Below, in pieces: positions 12,927-34,900 of a DNA stretch of 64,000 nucleotides. The stretch spans positions 822,597 through 886,596 of the forward strand of contig SSNP01000003.1 in the NCBI GenBank assembly GCA_006937955.1, written 5' to 3'. This stretch comes from Pachypanchax playfairii (taxonomy: Eukaryota > Chordata > Actinopteri > Cyprinodontiformes > Aplocheilidae). Position 1 is the stretch's first letter, and each line of letters starts with the position of its first letter. Below the pieces are notes generated by a model that was not told where the DNA came from, made no database searches, and saw only the letters and a program-made list of their open reading frames with translations. Position numbers and translations under genes: made by a program.

Positions 12927-13882
12927 GTACATCCACGTTTCACGCCTTTTGTTTAGAAAACAGAAGGAATTCGTGAGGTCGCTCGTTCGGAGCTGCTCCT
13001 GTTAGCCGTTGCTGCTAAAGCTAAAACAGTAGCTTTAGCCTTTGAGTGACTAAAATTGGTAGATAATGTCATTTAGAAGGTCTCCAATCATGTATGGTGG
13101 CGTAACTTAATCTGAAGTTGGTCTGTAATGTTGGCAAAGAGTTAGTAATTGAGTTACAGCTCAATAATTTATCGATCTGTCTTGTTAGCAGCTAGCTTAG
13201 CGGATTAGCCAGAGAGTTGAATAAGACGCTAAGTTTCCAGCTGTTTGTTTGGAAACGACCCTGTCAGACTGTCATCACGGTCCGTGTGGTGTTTCTCACC
13301 ACATGACAGCAGGTAGAGCAGCTGTTTCATCACCAAAACAAGCTGAAGGAACGTCAGTCAAGCTCAGTATTAACTGTTCACTCCACATTGTTGTTTTAGA
13401 AAAGATTTAAAACAAGATGATCTGCGTAAAGTTTTATGTAACACGGAGATTAAAAATTAAGTATTTATGCATTGTCTGGAATATGTCTGAAATATTTTTA
13501 AGGATAAATGTAAAACATTTGGTAAAAAGGTTGCATCTGCAATCCCAGCCACTGATTTCTGTTCAGCCCACAGAATGTCAAAGTGAATTTGTTCTGCAAC
13601 TTTAGGTATTGTGACAAATACAACTATGATAATCATGATTATTTGTGGAAATAGTTTAATTAATTTGTCCCATCACGTTGTTAAAAGCTGCAGGAACATT
13701 TTCTGCTCCTTGAACAAGTTGCATGTAAATAAACATATGACAGGAAACATCCTTTTACGATGTGGGACCAGTGGAAGCTACAGCTTAAAAACAAGAATAC
13801 TTCTTTCTCATGGATGCCAGCATAATGGTAAACAAATTACGTTTTTTTTTCCCCACATGCACGGCCTTTTTTGTGATCCAAG

Positions 13883-16800
13883 ATGAGCAACACAGGGAAT
13901 AAGAGAGCTCCAACTACAGCCACTCAGCGACTTAAACAGGATTACCTCAGGATAAAGAAAGACCCAGTGCCTTACATCTGTGCAGAACCCCTCCCCTCCA
14001 ACATCCTAGAATGGTAAGGTTTTGTCCATACGCGCCACTGAAAGCATCATTTCTGAAAGAGCCTCTGTTTAGAGTCGTATGGAATTGGACAAATTAAATA
14101 GATGGAGGTTGTTAAACTGGGAATGTGTGTTTGTTACACCTCACAGTGACATTCAGAATAATGGAGAGACTGTGTTTTGGCTTGATTTGTTTTTTTTTGT
14201 AATTGCACATTATTTTAGGTGACACATTTTACAAGCGTTACATTGAAAATATTCAGCTTATTGATGAGCTGATTATAACCAGGAACATGAAGACTGACAT
14301 TGTTGACTCTGATTCACTCCTTAAATCATAGTAGATCTAAAATACATGGGAGGATTTGGGGTGATGTTTCCCACCAAGAAAGCTTTGCTTCTAAATCAGT
14401 GTTAATTTGTGGTTTAAAAAAAATCAGCATCACCACAAAAACTCAGCATCACCACAACTCTCTCCTGGAGAGACAATTCATCTAGTTTGTTTGTTTTAAT
14501 CATTCTTTACATGGTATTAGTTTGTGTTTATATACAGGATGTTTACCTTTCTTTTGACTTGCTTGGTTTGGATAATCCAGCACAACCTGAGGGCGACAGC
14601 AAGGAGGTGAAATGTGACTGGGTTTACTGTGGTCCTGCACCACATCAACACAAACCTTTTACTGGCCTAAATCCAAACTGCATCATTATCAGCTGGAGGA
14701 ATCAACAGGGATTATTCAGTCTGTCGTGTTGAAACCTGGACAGACAGGCGGTCCCTCGGCTTGTTTACAGAAAGAGTCAAATAAGAAGTGACATTTGTCG
14801 TTTTTAGTGGAAATCTACATTTTGACACGACAGGAGGACGGACTTTTTCAGTGATGTGGGGGCGGGTGACTAACCATTAAGAAAAAGCAGCCGCATCAGC
14901 TGATAATCATGTCAGCCTCAGGGCTTCCTACATGGGTCACGGTCATTGTTTATACTTGTTCCTGTTGAGGTTTTTGTCAAACAAATTTCATTTATGTTTT
15001 ATTTCCACATGAAATATTATTTATTTCTACATTTAAATGTATGTAGAAAACTGCAGTGTGTGAAACCTGACCCTTGAGCTTACAAATAAACTGCTGGCCT
15101 CGGTTAAACTCGCCTCTGTGAAGCGTCTTATCAGCTTTGTGACAGTAATATGTCGACCATTTACATTCCACATGTACCGGTATTCTTCTTTTTGTAGGTG
15201 GCGTGTGTGCTTGTACATGTATCACTGAGAGTTTCAGTTTTTTCTAAATTTCAGGTATAAAGTAAATCATTTCCAGTTGCCCAATCAAAAGTTGTAGTTT
15301 TTTGTAACAAGTTGAAGCAGTAAATCAACCCGCGTTTCCTTCAGACAGCTGTTTGACACATCACTCCCACAATGGTTTCCACATCCCACATGTCAAAGGA
15401 CGGAAAGATCTTCATGTGCAAAGCAGATATAATCAGCCATTTGATGTCACTTAGAGGAATCCCACACTCCCAGTCACCCAGTACCAAACTCTAAGAACCA
15501 AAAGAAATGAAAACTGAATTTCCTAATGATTTGAACATTCTTCTGACTAAAACAATATTTTAAATATAAAACCAAAGAGATGTATTTTTTAAAGGGAATG
15601 ACGTTTTAAAAATCACTTAAGTGGGTTTTCAGTTACATTTTAAAGATATCTGAGGTGAATTATGGCAGATTTATTAACAGAAGTTTTTCTTTTGTCTTTT
15701 ACAGGCACTATGTAGTCAGAGGTCCTGAGAAAACCCCATATGAAGGTGCAGTAGCCAAAATTTGTATCTGTATGGTTTGTTTGTTTATTGTTTTTGTAAT
15801 TTTAACCACGTGTGTCTGATTTTAGGAGGATATTATCACGGAAAACTCATATTTCCTCGAGAATTTCCATTTAAACCACCAAGTATTTATATGATAACAC
15901 CAAACGGAAGATTCAAGTGCAACACGAGGTAAAAACAAGTTTTTCCTACTGAAGGTTTAATAAAACATTTGATATTCTTTGTTGTAACTTCTCCTGTTTG
16001 TCTGCAGGTTATGTTTGTCCATCACAGACTTCCATCCAGACACATGGAACCCAGCTTGGTCTGTCTCAACAATCCTCACAGGTTTACTCAGCTTCATGGT
16101 GGAGAAAGGACCAACACTCGGAAGCATTGAGACGTCCGACTACACGGTGAGTCAACATCACAGATCCTCATGGGATTTGTGACGACCCTGATGTCTGATG
16201 GCGTTTTGTGATTTTTGTAGAAACGACAGCTCTCAGCCCAAAGCCTGGCCTTTAACCTGAAAGACAAAGTCTTCTGCGAGCTGTTTCCTGATGTAGTGGA
16301 AGTAAGTCAAACGCAATCGTTACATTTGTTTTGTTGATGTTCCAGAGAGGCGGAGCTTCTCAGGGGAACATGCTGTTTTTCAACAATGACTGCGTTTACA
16401 TGCAGCCAATAACCCTTTTAAAACCCAAATATTCACAATTTTGAGTAGAGAGACTATACGCCAGAACGCCTGAAGTAAACAAGTCGAGACGCAGCACAGC
16501 ACCACACTGTGCTGCTCCCGCTATATTTCCCATTTCTCATAACCCGAATATTGGCTGCATGTAAACGTAGTCAGTGTCATTCTCTTTGATTTTCTCTACC
16601 AGGAGATGAAGCAGAAGCAGAAGACTCAAGAGGAGTTAAGCGCCCGCTCACAGCCCCTCCCTTTACCTGATGTGGTGCCTGATGGAGACCCTCAGCAGGC
16701 TCATTATGGGCTTCCAGCCCTTAATGGAGGACCAGCCCCAGTGGGGGGCGCTAATCCCGCCCCCGGTCTGCAACAAGCCAATCGCAACCATGGACTTTTA

Positions 16801-16893
16801 GGTGGAGCTTTAGCCAATCTATTTGTGATTGTGGGCTTCGCAGCGTTCGCCTATACAGTCAAGTACGTTCTGAGGAGCATAGCCCAGGAGTGA
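13883..16893 (+). CDS. ube2j2: ube2j2, ubiquitin-conjugating enzyme E2 J2 (ER tail-anchored)
   Basis: Six exons splice in phase to 261 aa: 13883-14013, 15705-15745, 15826-15928, 16008-16146, 16221-16301 and 16603-16893 (stop TGA). The family length is about 259 aa. The N-terminus [19 protein letters not shown] and the UBC core ([20 protein letters not shown]) are near identical to vertebrate UBE2J2. The expected catalytic cysteine is Cys94 in [18 protein letters not shown], encoded at the start of exon 4. A proline-rich linker leads to a C-terminal hydrophobic segment ([20 protein letters not shown]) and a short basic tail, fitting a tail anchor in the ER membrane. The family passes ubiquitin to ER-associated degradation ligases. 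The ATG lies exactly at an acceptor AG, so the 5' UTR is on an upstream exon. A MITE sits in intron 5. Confidence 0.97.
16387..16573. mobile_element. MITE in ube2j2 intron 5
   Basis: A 187-bp element with about 25-bp terminal inverted repeats. The left end reads tgactgcgtttacatgcagc and the reverse complement of the right end reads tgactacgtttacatgcagc, both continuing caata. It is non-coding. Superfamily not assigned. Confidence 0.85.
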
Positions 16894-18422
16894 ACGGAGC
16901 GACTCCACCCAACTCTTCAAAACGAGCCGCCTAAATGACTCCAAACTTTACAAACAACACGAGGTGGAAGAATATTCACTCCTGAGTTAAACCCCTCCAC
17001 AACTACAACAACTACTATCACTATGGACTTAGGAACACAGAAACTGAGCACCCGCCCTGGACGGACTGAGAGCAGGATGGGAATGGGAGTACAGACTGGG
17101 GGGGCGGGGCTTGGAGGGGTTTTATTAAAATGGTTGTGATCCACTTTGTGCTGCAGTGGTTTATATTAGTCTTGGGAGCAAACTTGGCTCACGGGTTGTG
17201 AAAAACATCCTGACACGTTCATTAAAAGCATTTGTTCAGCAGGGATCCTGAAGAATGAGTGAAGGTAACGAGACACCGCACGTCACTGAAATCTAACCAA
17301 ATCACATTTAAAAATCCTCCTGTGATTGGCTGGATCGGGTCTTAAATGACAAGTTTTGGATCAATTTCCATTCCTACTGTAAATGTCAGGTGTTTTACGG
17401 TTGAGGAATCCTCTTTTACATAAAATGCAGCATCATTTATCTGAAATCCTGTAAAAATTAGGTCACAGAAGAGGTTGTGGTTATTTTCCACATACATGTA
17501 TTTCCACTTTCAGATTGCAGAGTGAACATGAAACATTTTGAGGGTGATTTTTTTTTCTGTAAATGTCACATTTTAATGTGTCACTAACCTGCTCCACACA
17601 TCAGGATTTGACTCACTCTGTTGCTGATTGAGGAAAAAAAAGTTCCCGGATTCAGAAAAGAAGTTTGTTCTATCAAGGAATCTGAGCTTCCTGCTGAAAC
17701 ATGCAATCCTCAAACCTGAAAAACCTCTTCAGTAGCATGTAAACAAGCCTGAGCAGTGGAAGATTCATTACACACAGATGTGGAACAAGATTTACAGATT
17801 ATGAAACGGATAAAATACAAACTGGCAGAGAAATGGTGGCAAAAACTGGACCTAATAAGACTTGTCTGTACTTTGCATTGTGTTTAAATTTTGCAGCCAT
17901 GTTTTATCCTGACGATGTATCACAAGTGTGGCAGACCAGGTTATTGATGTAGTTACTGATCAGGGTTTTAGTCCCAACCTGTGAGCCAAACAAGACCTGC
18001 AGATCTGAGCAGAAATCACTAGTCTGTAGGTCCAAATAATAAAACAAACAGAACCGCTTTAGTCCTGTACATCTTTTAATATATATTTTTTCTTTTTTTT
18101 TTTTTTGGTTCTGTATTTACAGAAACCACCAGCTGGGTCTAGTGTTTCCTAATCTTAAGTGAAACGAGCATTAGCCCTGACTTTGATTGTTTTATTCCTC
18201 GCAAATTACATTTGTGCATTTCAATCTGTAAAGTTGGTTCTACAGTGTAACTGGAGTGAAAAGCAGATGATTCTGTTTTCTTTTTTCCCTGTTGGCACAT
18301 CTCAAAAACAAATAATAAAGAAGGTAAACTGGTGATCACAGGAGGTGTCGGACACTTTCATTCCCTCTCTTCAGTTCATCCTGTGTGATACTGTATGATT
18401 TATGATAGTAAATGCCAATAAA
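16894..18422 (+). other. ube2j2: ube2j2 3' UTR with alternative polyadenylation signals
   Basis: The interval from the ube2j2 stop contains no further coding exon. AATAAA occurs at 18038-18043, 18314-18319 and 18417-18422, with ATTAAA-type motifs near 17.1-17.2 kb. UTR extent is inferred from these signals. Confidence 0.5.
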
Positions 18423-18579
18423 TTCCCTCCTTTGCCAGGACGGTTAGTAAAACTGCTTTTGTTGGTGTCCCATCATTTTTATCAAGTAGATCTTTTTGCT
18501 GAAAATAAGAACATGAACCAATAAAATGAGTCACAGATTTTGCAGAGAGACTAATGGCAGATGGAATTACACAGAAATC

Positions 18580-19030
18580 CTGTTTACCTGGAGGCATGCA
18601 GCTCTTTCTTTGGAAGTGGAAACCCTGTGACTCAGTCTTTAAAAGGTGGAGCGAGCAGTCAGTAAACATCATCCTGCTGAGCAGAGACTCGTCAGACAGT
18701 CAACAAGTGAGTCTTTTAATTCTTCTTACACGTTGAGACGATAAAACTAAAATTCTTTCTGAAGGTTTTGTTTGTTCAATCAGGAATCTGTTTTCTCTAA
18801 ACTTGTTTTCTTCTTTTCNCTGTTTACCTGGAGGCATGCAGCTCTTTCTTTGGAAGTGGAAACCCTGTGACTCAGTCTTTAAAAGGTGGAGCGAGCAGTC
18901 AGTAAACATCATCCTGCTGAGCAGAGACTCGTCAGACAGTCAACAAGTGAGTCTTTTAATTCTTCTTACACGTTGAGACGATAAAACTAAAATTCTTTCT
19001 GAAGGTTTTGTTTGTTCAATCAGGAATCTG
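18580..19030. repeat. Direct 211-bp duplication around an N (RING gene promoter region)
   Basis: Bases 18580-18790 and 18820-19030 are identical (offset 240). The 29-base spacer contains a lone N at 18819. Each copy contains a TATA-like tttaaaagg, a putative 5' UTR exon, a GTGAGT donor and an intron end tcaatcag. Either a recent tandem duplication or a contig-join artefact. Confidence 0.9.
18877..19023 (+). promoter_or_regulatory. Promoter and 5' non-coding exon of the RING gene (proximal copy)
   Basis: TATA-like tttaaaagg lies near 18879-18887. A short leader follows and ends at caacaa|gtgagt (18946/18947). The intron ends at tcaatcag (19016-19023), giving a spliced 5' UTR before the ATG at 19073. 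The same signals occur 240 bases upstream in the duplicated copy. Confidence 0.5.
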
Positions 19031-19072
19031 CAGGCGTCTTCATCTACTGAAAGAATTTAATCTGAAATCACC

Positions 19073-19576
19073 ATGTTGTCAAATGAAGAGCTGGAGTGCA
19101 TCGTGTGCTTCAACGAGTACTCCCGTAGCAAAAGGGTCCCACGACTCCTGCACTGCAAACACACCTTCTGTTCCCCTTGCCTAAAGAAAATATCTAAGCT
19201 CCATGGTCCTATCTACACCATCTGCTGCCCTCTGTGCCGCTGGATCACCTGCACTGACGCCAGCCTCAAGCTGCCCTGCGTCCTGTGGGTCAACACTGAG
19301 ATCTGGGACCAGATTTCACCGAGAGAGTCGCCGAATGATCTGCTAAACTCAGAGACCCGGATCCTCAAACCCGCGCTGTAAGTAGATCCGTCAGATGTTT
19401 ATACTGACCGGTGTAGTTGTGATTTCTGCTCATCTCAGATCCTAAAGAAACACGTCTCTTTGTTTTCCTTCAGCCCTGAATCAAAGCGAGCTGGCAACAG
19501 GTCTGGGTTCAAGTTTGGACTAGAAAAACTGCTCGGCTGTGTGCTGCTGCACCACCAGCTCTCTGAGAGCTGCTGA
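19073..19576 (+). CDS. Small RING-finger protein (putative E3 ubiquitin ligase)
   Basis: Exon 19073-19377 joins 19474-19576 in phase (CT|C, Leu) and stops at TGA, giving about 135 aa. The N-terminal half is a C3HC4 RING with ligands Cys9, Cys12, Cys28, His30, Cys33, Cys36, Cys52 and Cys55 ([22 protein letters not shown]). After the RING come [17 protein letters not shown] and a basic tail ending [10 protein letters not shown]. There is no coiled coil, B-box or clear membrane segment. RING plus short tail resembles the small RNF182/183/186/223-type ligases, but I cannot name an orthologue. An AATAAA at 20093-20098 fits the transcript end. It lies downstream of ube2j2 on the same strand and converges with hipk1. 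Confidence 0.8.
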
Positions 19577-20104
19577 AAGTCCCCAAACGGATGAAATCCT
19601 GGAGAAAAACTTTGAAACAGCTCGATGTGAACTAATGGAACTGTTTAGGGTCCCGGTTGTGTTGGAACCTGAAGGTTTTAGAAGGACGGCTGTCTTGAAT
19701 CAACAAGCTGTGACACGCAAATATATTTTTGTACATTTGTATTTATCGCAATGAATCTGAATGAAGAATCAAAACAAATATATTAATTTAAAAGCTGTAA
19801 TTTAGCTTAAGTGTAATAATAATTTAAGTAATTCTTAAATTATTTAAAAGTGTTAAAAATGTTTTTTTTTTTGTAACTTTGTCCCATGATATTGAACATT
19901 TGACTTGATTTTGTGTGTTTTTGTATCAGTGAACTCAGTCATTCTGAGTTTTACTGACATGTAGAGGTTGTGTATCTGTTTTTAGTGCAGACTTTTTTAG
20001 AACAAATGTTTGTTTTAGATTTTTATATCAAATTGGGAATATTTGAGTCATTATGAATTATTGTTCTGATGCTCAGACTTATGCAATATTTTAATAAAAC
20101 TTGA

Positions 20105-20870
20105 TAAATAAGTTCATGTGCTCAGTGTCTCTCAGCACACAAACCCTTTAATCACTTGTTTTACGTGACTCTCTTTAAAATATTAAGTTTAAGAAAAAAA
20201 TAAAACATTATTTTTAATATTATGTATGTATTTTATTTATAATAATATTTAGTCCAGAATGTAGTTGCAGGAAACCAGAAATTGGGCTAAATACACAATA
20301 TGTTTATCATCATAAAATTTTACTGAAAACTTAATTTTCACATATATTTCAATTAATAAAAAGTTGTAACCAAATTTGAATTTAAAAACGACCCTATTAG
20401 ACTCAAACCTCACGAGTTTTATTTATATTCTGAAAAATTCCTTTATTTTTTACCAGATAACTCTTAATTGTTAAATCAACAACACTGAGTTTGTTGTTCA
20501 TGCAGTTAGTAAAATTTCATGTTTTGTCTCAGTAAAAAATCCTGTGTAGATAAATTTAATATAACTGGAAACTGGCTGCAGACTTTGAAACATCAACCTC
20601 AGCGTTCTCTGGAATCTAACTTATGGATAACTTGTTACGAGTTAAACTTCAGAGAGCTGTTATAAAACCAACCACGGCGTTCTCTGGAAGCTGTTTATGA
20701 GCTCGTTTTTCTTCTGAATATTTTATTTAACACAAAGGCTGTTTATGAATCCTGACAAGGAAACAAACATCTGTATTTCAGAGTGAGGAGGGAGTTTAAA
20801 GAGCTGATTCAGTAGATAAAATACAGACAGAAAAAAGGAGTCAGATAACTGGAGGCTGTTAGATTGTGGT
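20105..20870. other. Convergent intergenic interval between the RING gene and hipk1
   Basis: AT-rich sequence between the RING gene's poly(A) signal and a minus-strand AATAAA (TTTATT at 20874-20879) that may end hipk1. I see no gene or clear repeat. Confidence 0.5.
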
Positions 20871-20873
20871 TAT

Positions 20874-22147
20874 TTTATTGGAAATGGTGACAGTGGATTA
20901 TTGAAAGCCTTTTCCCTGAAATAGTTCTACCAAATAGCCTCTTTGACTAGACTATGTTATACTGAAATACAGTTACATATTCAGACATTACAACACAGAA
21001 TTGATTCAATGACAGGAGATGGATTAACTAGAAAGCAATCAGTGCCCCACAAAAATCTATTCAGATAATCTCGATTTAACAAAGAACTAAAACCGAAACT
21101 TCTGGCAGGAAAAGCAGTCGGGCAGCTTCAAGTCGGAACACAGCGAGCGTCGCAGGAATCTGCAGAACAAACCACCTCCTGGCAGGAAGAAGAATGTATT
21201 TAAATGTAACTGTGGTTGAAGGGTGAGACGCAACATGCTGGACCTGACAAGACGACTGAAAACCTTCCCAACAATATGCAAATTATAGTTTTTCTGTGCA
21301 GCACGGTGGATCGTTTCTTAAAAACAACTGGCCTTGAACGGGTTTCGGTGATATTAGGTCCTACAGTCAGGATTCACATGGATAAATAGGATGTTTGATG
21401 CGTTACATGTCGCACGTTTGAGGAAAGAAAACAGGGAGGAGATGTTTGAAAACAATTTAAAAGCTTTTCACATCATTTCTCCATAAGCTGATCACACTTC
21501 ATTAATACATTCAGCACTCTGTTATGTACTTTAAATACGTTGCATACAGACATGATCAATCCTGCCTAAAACACTAACTACATAAACACAATATCACAAT
21601 GAGTACTTTAAATTAACACATCTGTCACGGATCGCACCGCATTCCCTCTGATGACTCTTCCTACTTCACACTGACATAATTTAAACAGTAAAAAGACATG
21701 AGGAAACAAACGCAGGTGTCTGGATAATCACAACAAAACCCTAAAACACAGGACCTTTATAGATTAGTGTGGAAACGTCGTGATAAACAATTGGGGGCTT
21801 CGCCGTTTTTCTAAAAGTTCATCCTAAGTGTAGTCGCTGCTCGTGACAGGAGGATCGTCTCTCTTCACGTAAAGCCTCAAGATAAACAAGTTAAACATTG
21901 TTAACACACATCGCAACTGGATAAAATAGGTTGGGGGTAAAATATGTGTTTAAATGGAAAATATGAGGAGATATTACAAATAATAACAGCAAATACACCC
22001 ACACAGATGAGCTACGGCTGAAATGCTTCATTGTAGTTAAAAAGCAGCAAGTAAGTGACTGACAGTATGTTAAATTGTCTCTATGATAATAAGAGAGGGT
22101 GTGTGTGTGTGTGTTGGGGGGGGTTAGGTTAGGTTGCATTAGATTGC
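20874..22147 (-). other. hipk1: hipk1 3' UTR (candidate)
   Basis: Non-coding sequence downstream of the hipk1 stop on the minus strand. It contains a short (GT)n at 22098-22114 and ends at a minus-strand AATAAA (20874-20879). The extent is inferred. Confidence 0.45.
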
Positions 22148-31919
<9,772 letters not shown>

Positions 31920-31920
<1 letters not shown>

Positions 31921-34900
31921 AGTTACAGTAAAAGTTTCGACTCCGATAAAAAACCTTTACTTTTTAACAAACTGGACAAATAATCCTACAGTAGATGTTT
32001 AACGTTAGTTCACACCAGATGTTGTTAATGTAATGTAGGTAGGTCATAAAACATTTTGTGAAAAAGTGAAAAATCTGACGGTACGAAGAAACAGAAGTGA
32101 CGTCAGTACTGGTAATTTTCCCGGAATGCATTTGTAAATCTCTTTCTTTTTCCCGGCAAAACTCAGACAGAACGTGGTGATTAGTTTTGTCATAAATAAA
32201 TAATAACGAATTACAGTCAAATCTTTCACACACTAAATTATTTGTTGAACCTTTTGGCAAATTTATTCAATTTTTATTTAATTTACTTTCTGCCATTTGT
32301 GTTTTCCATTTGAGGGAAGTAGCCTATGACAATATTTACTATTACCGAATAATTTTTTATAATAAGTGTGTAATTTATAAATGTATTTGTAGCTTTGACA
32401 TGTGACTTGGAACATGTTGTGTGCTGTTAGAATTTAAGAAAACATCTAATCAAAATCATACCTAAAACGTTTTTATGCAGATATGAAGGCTGAAATGCTT
32501 TCTCCGAACATTTATGAGTCAGTGGATCAAAAGTTTAAAACCATAAATGAATAAATGAGCATAAAAAATTTTCACTTCATTTTGAGTCAAAATGATCAAA
32601 AATTTTAAAAAGCCCAATCAGAAAAACTAAGAAGTTTTAAATAACAACTTTCATACATGTTAATATGAATGCCAAACTGGTTTCAAAAGATTTTATAATC
32701 CAGAATTCCAAAGCAAAAACTGTCAGTCAAGAAAAAAACAAGTTAAAGTGCAAATTTTCTTTTTATTCTGATTTCATTTTACAGCAGAAATTATGTAAAG
32801 CATTCAGAAGACATATTCCACATATAAGGGCAATATTCAAAACACTTTGCATGGCCTCAGCAACAAAATATTCTTTTAAAAACATCAACAAGTTAGTGAT
32901 GCTTGTGCATGCATGTTTGTAAAACAAAGAAAGATCCAAAACTAGGCTACAAAAAAGCAAAAGAAGAGAGAGAGAGAGAGGAATGAGCGGCTGAGATAGG
33001 CATGGAGAACACAACAGCAGGCAGGCCGGTGGTACGGCAGGAGATGAGAGAGGGGGGGAGACAGAGTGCCAGAAAGAGGAGGAAGGAAAGGAGAGGTCTA
33101 GTCATAGATTATCTATAAGGGTCTACCATTCTAGCATGCAATGTGGTGTCTGGCCACGCCCTCTTGAAACAAGGCCTGAAAGGTTATACATTTCATTTCT
33201 AGGTGGACTTCTGAGCACAGAAGTTATCTGTGCGTCTTGTCTACCTCCAGTTTTATGGCAACGATTCTTACTTTTTATTTTATCTAAACTACACACTCTT
33301 TTTTCACAGTCACCACCCTCTCCAAAACACGAACACACGGATGAATTTTCTGTATCTTGGGTTGTTATTCTGCGTGTATGAGATGCTCGTGTGCGTGTGT
33401 CCACACTGTGTTGAGGAAAGCAGTTATTAGTTTTGCTGAGATGAGAAAAATCGAGTTTCAGTAGACGTTCAAGTGTCGTATGAATATTTAATCATTTTTC
33501 CAGACGCCTCTGTCTGTCTCTCACTTTGATGAATATTCAGAAAACATGTAAGACACAGTCTTTCAGTTAAATAACGGTTTCTTTTTGTAAGTAATTACAA
33601 ATTACCAAAGTTTAGGATCTTATGTATTTAAACTAGCAGTGTTTGTTTTTGTTTTTTTTTACAACTTATTTAATCATATTCAAGCAAAATTATAAAAGAA
33701 ATCTTTCCGAGGTATTATTTTCCTGAAAGTCGATCAAGGACACAACAGATTTGCTGCAAAACTGAATGAGACTGATCGAAAGATTGAGTCAAACATGAAC
33801 TATGAGAAGCTGTGGGTGTTAAATAATGAATGTTAGCTTTGTGCACATGCATAAACACACCCAAATGTACACAGCCACCAGATTTTAACACTCCACATTC
33901 TGTCTCCCTGTTCTTCAACCCTGAGTAAAATCTAAGGGAGAAATTTCATTGGGTCCAAACACAAAAGCACACAAGAGCAAAAGGGTGGCCGTTTTTTTGT
34001 GTGTGTATGTGTACATCTGTGTTTGTTTTAAGTGTGCAAACTCATCTGTGTGGGTCATTGACAGAAGACAGAAAAAAATCAAATGTCACAAGTTATGCTT
34101 TCATTTCCGTGTTGCAACATTATTGTCTGGGAACAAAAAACCAAAGTGAGAAAGAGAAAACACACTGTCCAACCCAACGGCGATGCTGTGAATACGTGAC
34201 GGTGCCTCTCGTTCACAGAAACAGAGTTCAGTGGATTTCTTCTTCTAATACTGGAAAAAACACACGGAGGTGGTGCGTACAGTGATACTGTCTTTTTTTT
34301 TTTGAAGTTTTTCCTCAAATAAAGCCACACATAGTATCAATTAGGCCATCCCATTCATACCAGACAAATTAAGGGCTTCTAACATAGAATCAGATCAAGT
34401 TCAACACTGTCAAGTTAATTTCGAACACACAATTTAGGAAAATAAACAGATAACTGGGAACGTCCTGGAGAATATACAATAGATATTTCCTGATATTAGT
34501 TTTCTGTTGTTGAGCAGGCACTTTCTAAACAGCTTTCCAGATTTCTTAAGTTCATGTCATATATCTATGGCAGTGACAATGAAGTAAAAAAAAAAAGAAA
34601 GAGAGAAAAAAGTGGGTCAGAGACATTCTGTTTGAAGACGGGAAGCTTCGACTGGAGGCCAGGCTGGATCCATGTGATAGATGGTCCTAATAGAAGCGAG
34701 GATGTTGCTGAAACACAACCACCTTATAAAAGGGTGTAACACCCTCTTTTTCCTTTATGGGTCACCAGTCATTTCATTCACATTTAAACTTCACAGTCAT
34801 CATCACTACTAGCGCCATTTAAAATAAACAACTTACATTAACAACGTTATCTTCTAGGAATAAGTCTGTTAGACAAACTCCTGAACCTGTAGGTCTACAG

